From NCBI GenBank assembly GCA_029582165.1, contig CM055888.1, positions 29,651,408 through 29,715,407 of the forward strand: a stretch of 64,000 bases of DNA, written 5' to 3'. Both the position numbers and the translations under genes were made by a program. The notes under the pieces were generated by a model. It ran no database searches. It was given only the letters and a program-made list of their open reading frames with translations, and had not been told where the DNA came from. Of the stretch, positions 60,738 to 64,000 are shown in pieces; position 1 is the stretch's first letter; the number at the start of each line of letters is the position of its first letter. Origin of the DNA: Portulaca oleracea (taxonomy: Eukaryota > Streptophyta > Magnoliopsida > Caryophyllales > Portulacaceae).

Positions 60738-61590
60738 GATATCAAATACAAAACTGTATATTATTATATTTTTTAATATTTTTTTAGATTAAAATAAGAT
60801 GACTTTAATGTTTTTCTTATTGAGAAATTATTTATCTGAAATATAAATCCCCAATTCATTTATATGTATATTGTTACATTTTTTTAATTAGTTATTTTAT
60901 TCTATTTAACTAGTAACTTATCCTAACAATTAATATGTACAATTGAATTTTTTAAAGCAAAAATATGAATGATAGTTTTCCAAAAATGTCATGTTTAAAA
61001 CATGCATATTTCAACCCTTACCCTTTATAAATAAAGCAAAAATAGAGCTTTCCAAGAATGCCCTCTTCAAAATACACATATTACAATTTTATAGTAATTG
61101 ATCTTATCAAGTAAGCATTAATAACTTTTCTTAAAAAAAACAAAGTAAAAAGATCAATTAGATATCAAATACAAAACTACATATTATTATATTATTTCAA
61201 TAATTTTTCAGATTAAAAAAATGACTTTAATGTTTTCTTATTAATAATTTATTTTATGTGAAATATAAATCTTCAATTCATTTATATGTATATTCTTACA
61301 TTTTTTAGTTAGTTATTTTATTTTTATTTATTGTTAGCATAACTTATCCTAACATATAATATGTAGAATTGAATTTTTTTAAAACCAAAAATATGAATTA
61401 TAGTTTTCCAAAAATATCCTCTTTAAAACATGCATATTTCAACTCTTACCCTTTATAAATAAATTTAAAAAATAATTAGAGCTTTCCAAGAATGTTCTCT
61501 TCAAAATACACATATTTTAACTGCGATCCTGTAGTAACTTATCTTATCAATTAATATGTGTTAATAACTTATTTTTTAAAAAGAAAGTAA
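60738..61590. repeat. Tandem duplication of a 423-bp unit
   Basis: GATATCAAATACAAAACT occurs at 60738 and 61161, and similarity continues through both units (TTCATTTATATGTATATT, AAACATGCATATTTCAAC, TACCCTTTATAAATAAA, AGAGCTTTCCAAGAATG). The units differ by many substitutions and small indels, so the duplication is old. AGAGCTTTCCAA recurs a third time near 61600. Confidence 0.85.
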
Positions 61591-61664
61591 AAAAATTAAT
61601 TAGAGCTTTCCAATAATACCCATCTCAAACTGCACATATTACAATCATCACTTTTTGTATCCAG

Positions 61665-61666
<2 letters not shown>

Positions 61667-61711
<45 letters not shown>
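61667..61711. repeat. (TA)n microsatellite
   Basis: About 45 bp of TA repeats; a short CA/TA run also lies at 60672-60705. Confidence 0.95.
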
Positions 61712-61718
<7 letters not shown>

Positions 61719-61804
61719 TCATGTGTAAATTATTTACCAAAATCAATTTGATAAATGATAGAAATACATTTGATGAACTATTTTCAAAACATATCTATAC
61801 CTAT

Positions 61805-62420
61805 TATATGCTTTTGGAGCACATGCTCCAAATCCACCGTAGCAACTAATTAAAAAAAAATTTTTATATTTTTAATACTACATCACCCACGTCTTCCTCA
61901 CACCAGCTGTTATCACTGTAAATTATTGTATGCTCTTGGAGCACATGCTCCAAGAGAAGACATGTCAGTCATGTCAGATTTTTCTTTTTCTTTTTTGAAT
62001 TTTAGTTACTACTTGTCGGTTATCAATGTTGATTAACAAGTCAACAATTGTGTGAGTTGCTGTTGATCAGTCTATGCGGTTACATGACTCCATGATGATG
62101 GCGATTATCATCAACTGTAATCGTTTGATCAATTGATTACGCATGATCTCAATAAAATAAAGAAGAAAAAAACTTATTGTTCACTGATGATAACATCATT
62201 GTTCACTACTCGATGTTCACTAACTTGAAGTCTAATCAATTGATTGCATATGATTTTGATCAAAAAAATATGATTGCGTATGTGCTCCAGATGTTTACAA
62301 GTGAACAATCATTGCAATAAGAGTGAATAATCTAATATATGTGGTGAACAATCTAATATATGTGGGTGAACAATTATATTATCTGGAGGGCGTGCACCGG
62401 GTGCACCTAATAAATTGCAT
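61805..62420. repeat. Region with repeated GGAGCACATGCTCC palindromes and GTGAACAAT words
   Basis: TTTGGAGCACATGCTCCAAA (61815) and CTTGGAGCACATGCTCCAAG (61936) are palindromes about 120 bp apart. Between 62180 and 62230 TTGTTCACT words are on one strand; between 62300 and 62380 GTGAACAAT words are on the other. GTGCACCGGGTGCAC (62391) is a further palindrome. Element boundaries are not resolved. Confidence 0.55.
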
Positions 62421-62881
62421 ATAACCATAATGTCCCAACCCTCATCAAAATACCCCTAATATCTTTATTTTTTTAACAACCACATGTTTTTATTGACTAT
62501 ATTGTTCTTATTTTTATGGGCTCTCAAAAATTTAAGGGGGGGTTATTATTGGTATTCTGAGTATTTTTATGGGGGATATCGGCCCTATTCGACAACAACG
62601 TTTTGAGTAATATTTAGTGTTTTGACCAACTCAAAACATTATCGACTCTCAATCTTACTGTTCGGTAAAATACATTTAATATCAAAATTCGCGTGTAAGT
62701 CGGTATTTTGTAGAGGTTAACATAGTTAACGTCAAGACCCAAATGAGCCTTTGTTGCATTCCATTCCAATTTTGTCCCTTGTTTGTGGACACTTATGACT
62801 ATGCAGGTGCATATTATGTGCAAAATAGCTTGTATATTTGGTGAGAAAAGTGAAGGGATTGAGTGAGTTCTAAATCTTATC

Positions 62882-62882
<1 letters not shown>
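62421..62882. other. Unassigned DNA
   Basis: About 460 bp. GGCCCTATTCGACAACAACG at 62582 resembles a MITE terminus but no partner was found. A 69-codon minus-strand frame (62614-62823) is not recognised. Confidence 0.4.

Positions 62883-62920
<38 letters not shown>
62883..62920. repeat. (ATT)n microsatellite
   Basis: About 12 ATT units; paired with an AAT run at 63195-63258. Confidence 0.95.
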
Positions 62921-62921
<1 letters not shown>

Positions 62922-62989
62922 TAATTTGATCCACAATTAATATTTAATATATTGAACTATATTTTCACTACTTTATTATCTATCATTTA

Positions 62990-63193
62990 TATTTTTTGAG
63001 AATTATCTTTAACCAATAATTTATTATACAATATTTAATACAAAAAATATAATATTATTTTTCTAATAGTTAATTTTTATTATGAATTTAATGATATCAA
63101 TTTTGTATTATGAATCATTATACAAATTAGGATATTAACTGTCAAAGATTTCATCACAGAAATCTAAGCCACAGTTAAATCAAAACGGAGGGA

Positions 63194-63195
<2 letters not shown>
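62990..63195. mobile_element. Stowaway-like MITE relic, right end only
   Basis: ACAGTTAAATCAAAACGGAG followed by GGAGTA (to 63195) is the right terminus of a Stowaway-type element next to TA. The left terminus is missing, replaced by ATT repeats. Expansion of AAT repeats begins exactly at the preserved end. Confidence 0.5.
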
Positions 63196-63238
<43 letters not shown>

Positions 63239-63258
63239 GTAATAATAATAATAATAAT
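63195..63258. repeat. (AAT)n microsatellite
   Basis: About 20 AAT units with one AGT interruption, starting at the TA next to the MITE end. Confidence 0.95.
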
Positions 63259-64000
63259 CTATAATAATATAAAAGTAATATATTCGAAATTTGAAATACT
63301 CAACGCAGAGTGATTGTAGGGGTTATTAACCAATCATATTAAAGAAAAAAAATTGATTTATAAATATAGTAAAATATTCCCGCTGATGAAATAATAATAA
63401 AAAAAATCGATTTGAAAAAAAAATAAATAAGAATTCTAATTAGATTAAGAGTCTTCCTTATCTAATTAGAAATATACTTCCCAATCCAATTAGGAGTCTA
63501 ACTCCAACCCAAATCTAATGAGGACTCTCTACCTCTCACCCAAATCTAATTAGGACTCTAACTCCTGACCTATTGTAAAACTCTTATTAGTATCTGTCTC
63601 TAATACTAACCTATACTGGAAACCCTAACCCGAAACCTACCTATTAAAACACAATCTTTATACCATGTGCATATTGGCAACTATTATGCTTCCTATTACA
63701 AGTTCATTTTCTATATCATCTATACTCTACTGTGTGAAAAAGCATAATCCTCATTATAATCAGGTTAGTATATTCTTTATCTATATGTGTAGTACTATTG
63801 TTGCTTTGTTGAGTACCTTTATTTTTTAACTCTTTGCACTAATGATGATTATCAACATGGATTACTAATGTTTCTTCATTCATTTTTTTTATGGATTTTA
63901 GTTTTGTGTTTTTTGATTATTTTTTTCGATTTTGCACAACAGGGATAGAAATGTGTTTTCAACGATATTGACGACGGTATGGAAGCAGCAACAATAACAT
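63259..64000. other. A+T-rich DNA to the window end, with short tandem repeats
   Basis: CAAATCTAATTAGGACTCTA-like text is repeated three times (63485-63565). The sequence beyond shows no recognised gene; 63750-64000 could be upstream or intronic sequence of a gene beyond the window, but nothing proves it. Confidence 0.4.

Overview
The window is nuclear DNA from a flowering plant, most likely a eudicot. The evidence is an intron-containing sacsin-like gene of plant type at the left edge, followed by about 57 kb of nested plant transposable elements: Ty3/gypsy Tat/Ogre-like, Athila-like and chromovirus-like, Ty1/copia, a LINE remnant, hAT, Stowaway, foldback and Mutator-like elements. The species cannot be fixed from the sequence. 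No tRNA or rRNA gene, CRISPR array or bacterial sequence was seen.

Only one convincing host gene is present. A sacsin-like protein gene lies on the minus strand from 6555 to the window edge, with three exons and about 1,757 N-terminal residues visible, covering two histidine-kinase-like ATPase repeats. A TATA box sits about 240 bp upstream of its start codon. Everything to the right is repeat-derived or anonymous.

Layout after the gene: 6.8-8.7 kb small terminal-inverted-repeat elements. 9-28.7 kb a dismembered minus-strand Tat/Ogre-like retrotransposon (5' LTR 27243-28728, gag and protease near 16.3-17.4 kb, RT 10.9-11.6 kb), interrupted by a chromovirus-like LTR pair member (9400-10856), a 3.7-kb solo LTR with a GAGAT target duplication (12601-16330), and a composite of a chromovirus gag and a pol-less Athila derivative (18169-26420). 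29.3-33.9 kb a truncated minus-strand copia element. 34.3-35.5 kb a LINE remnant split by a hAT insertion. 35.7-40.7 kb a 4.9-kb Mutator-like element filled with copies of the word TGATGTTCAT. 40.9-41.7 kb another hAT element. 43.0-48.9 kb a complete-length but inactivated copia element with both LTRs. 50.4 kb a Stowaway MITE. 51.3-56.8 kb two more regions filled with other short words. 57.1-59.2 kb a 2.15-kb element that is one large inverted repeat. 60-64 kb A+T-rich DNA with a 423-bp tandem duplication and microsatellites.

The most interesting signals are: (i) four or five non-LTR regions, each saturated with its own short word whose strand flips near the middle, reminiscent of the motif arrays that Arabidopsis VANC anti-silencing proteins bind in VANDAL elements; (ii) the large foldback at 57071-59219, a potential hairpin-RNA source; (iii) two 16-nt insertions of nearly identical sequence (T-run plus GATAAA) bounded by perfect 14- and 17-bp duplications, which look like extremely truncated LINE/SINE insertions; (iv) unrelated LTR families that each carry an array of short GC-rich palindromes; and (v) a copia element whose primer-binding position pairs with its own LTR rather than with a recognised tRNA 3' end.
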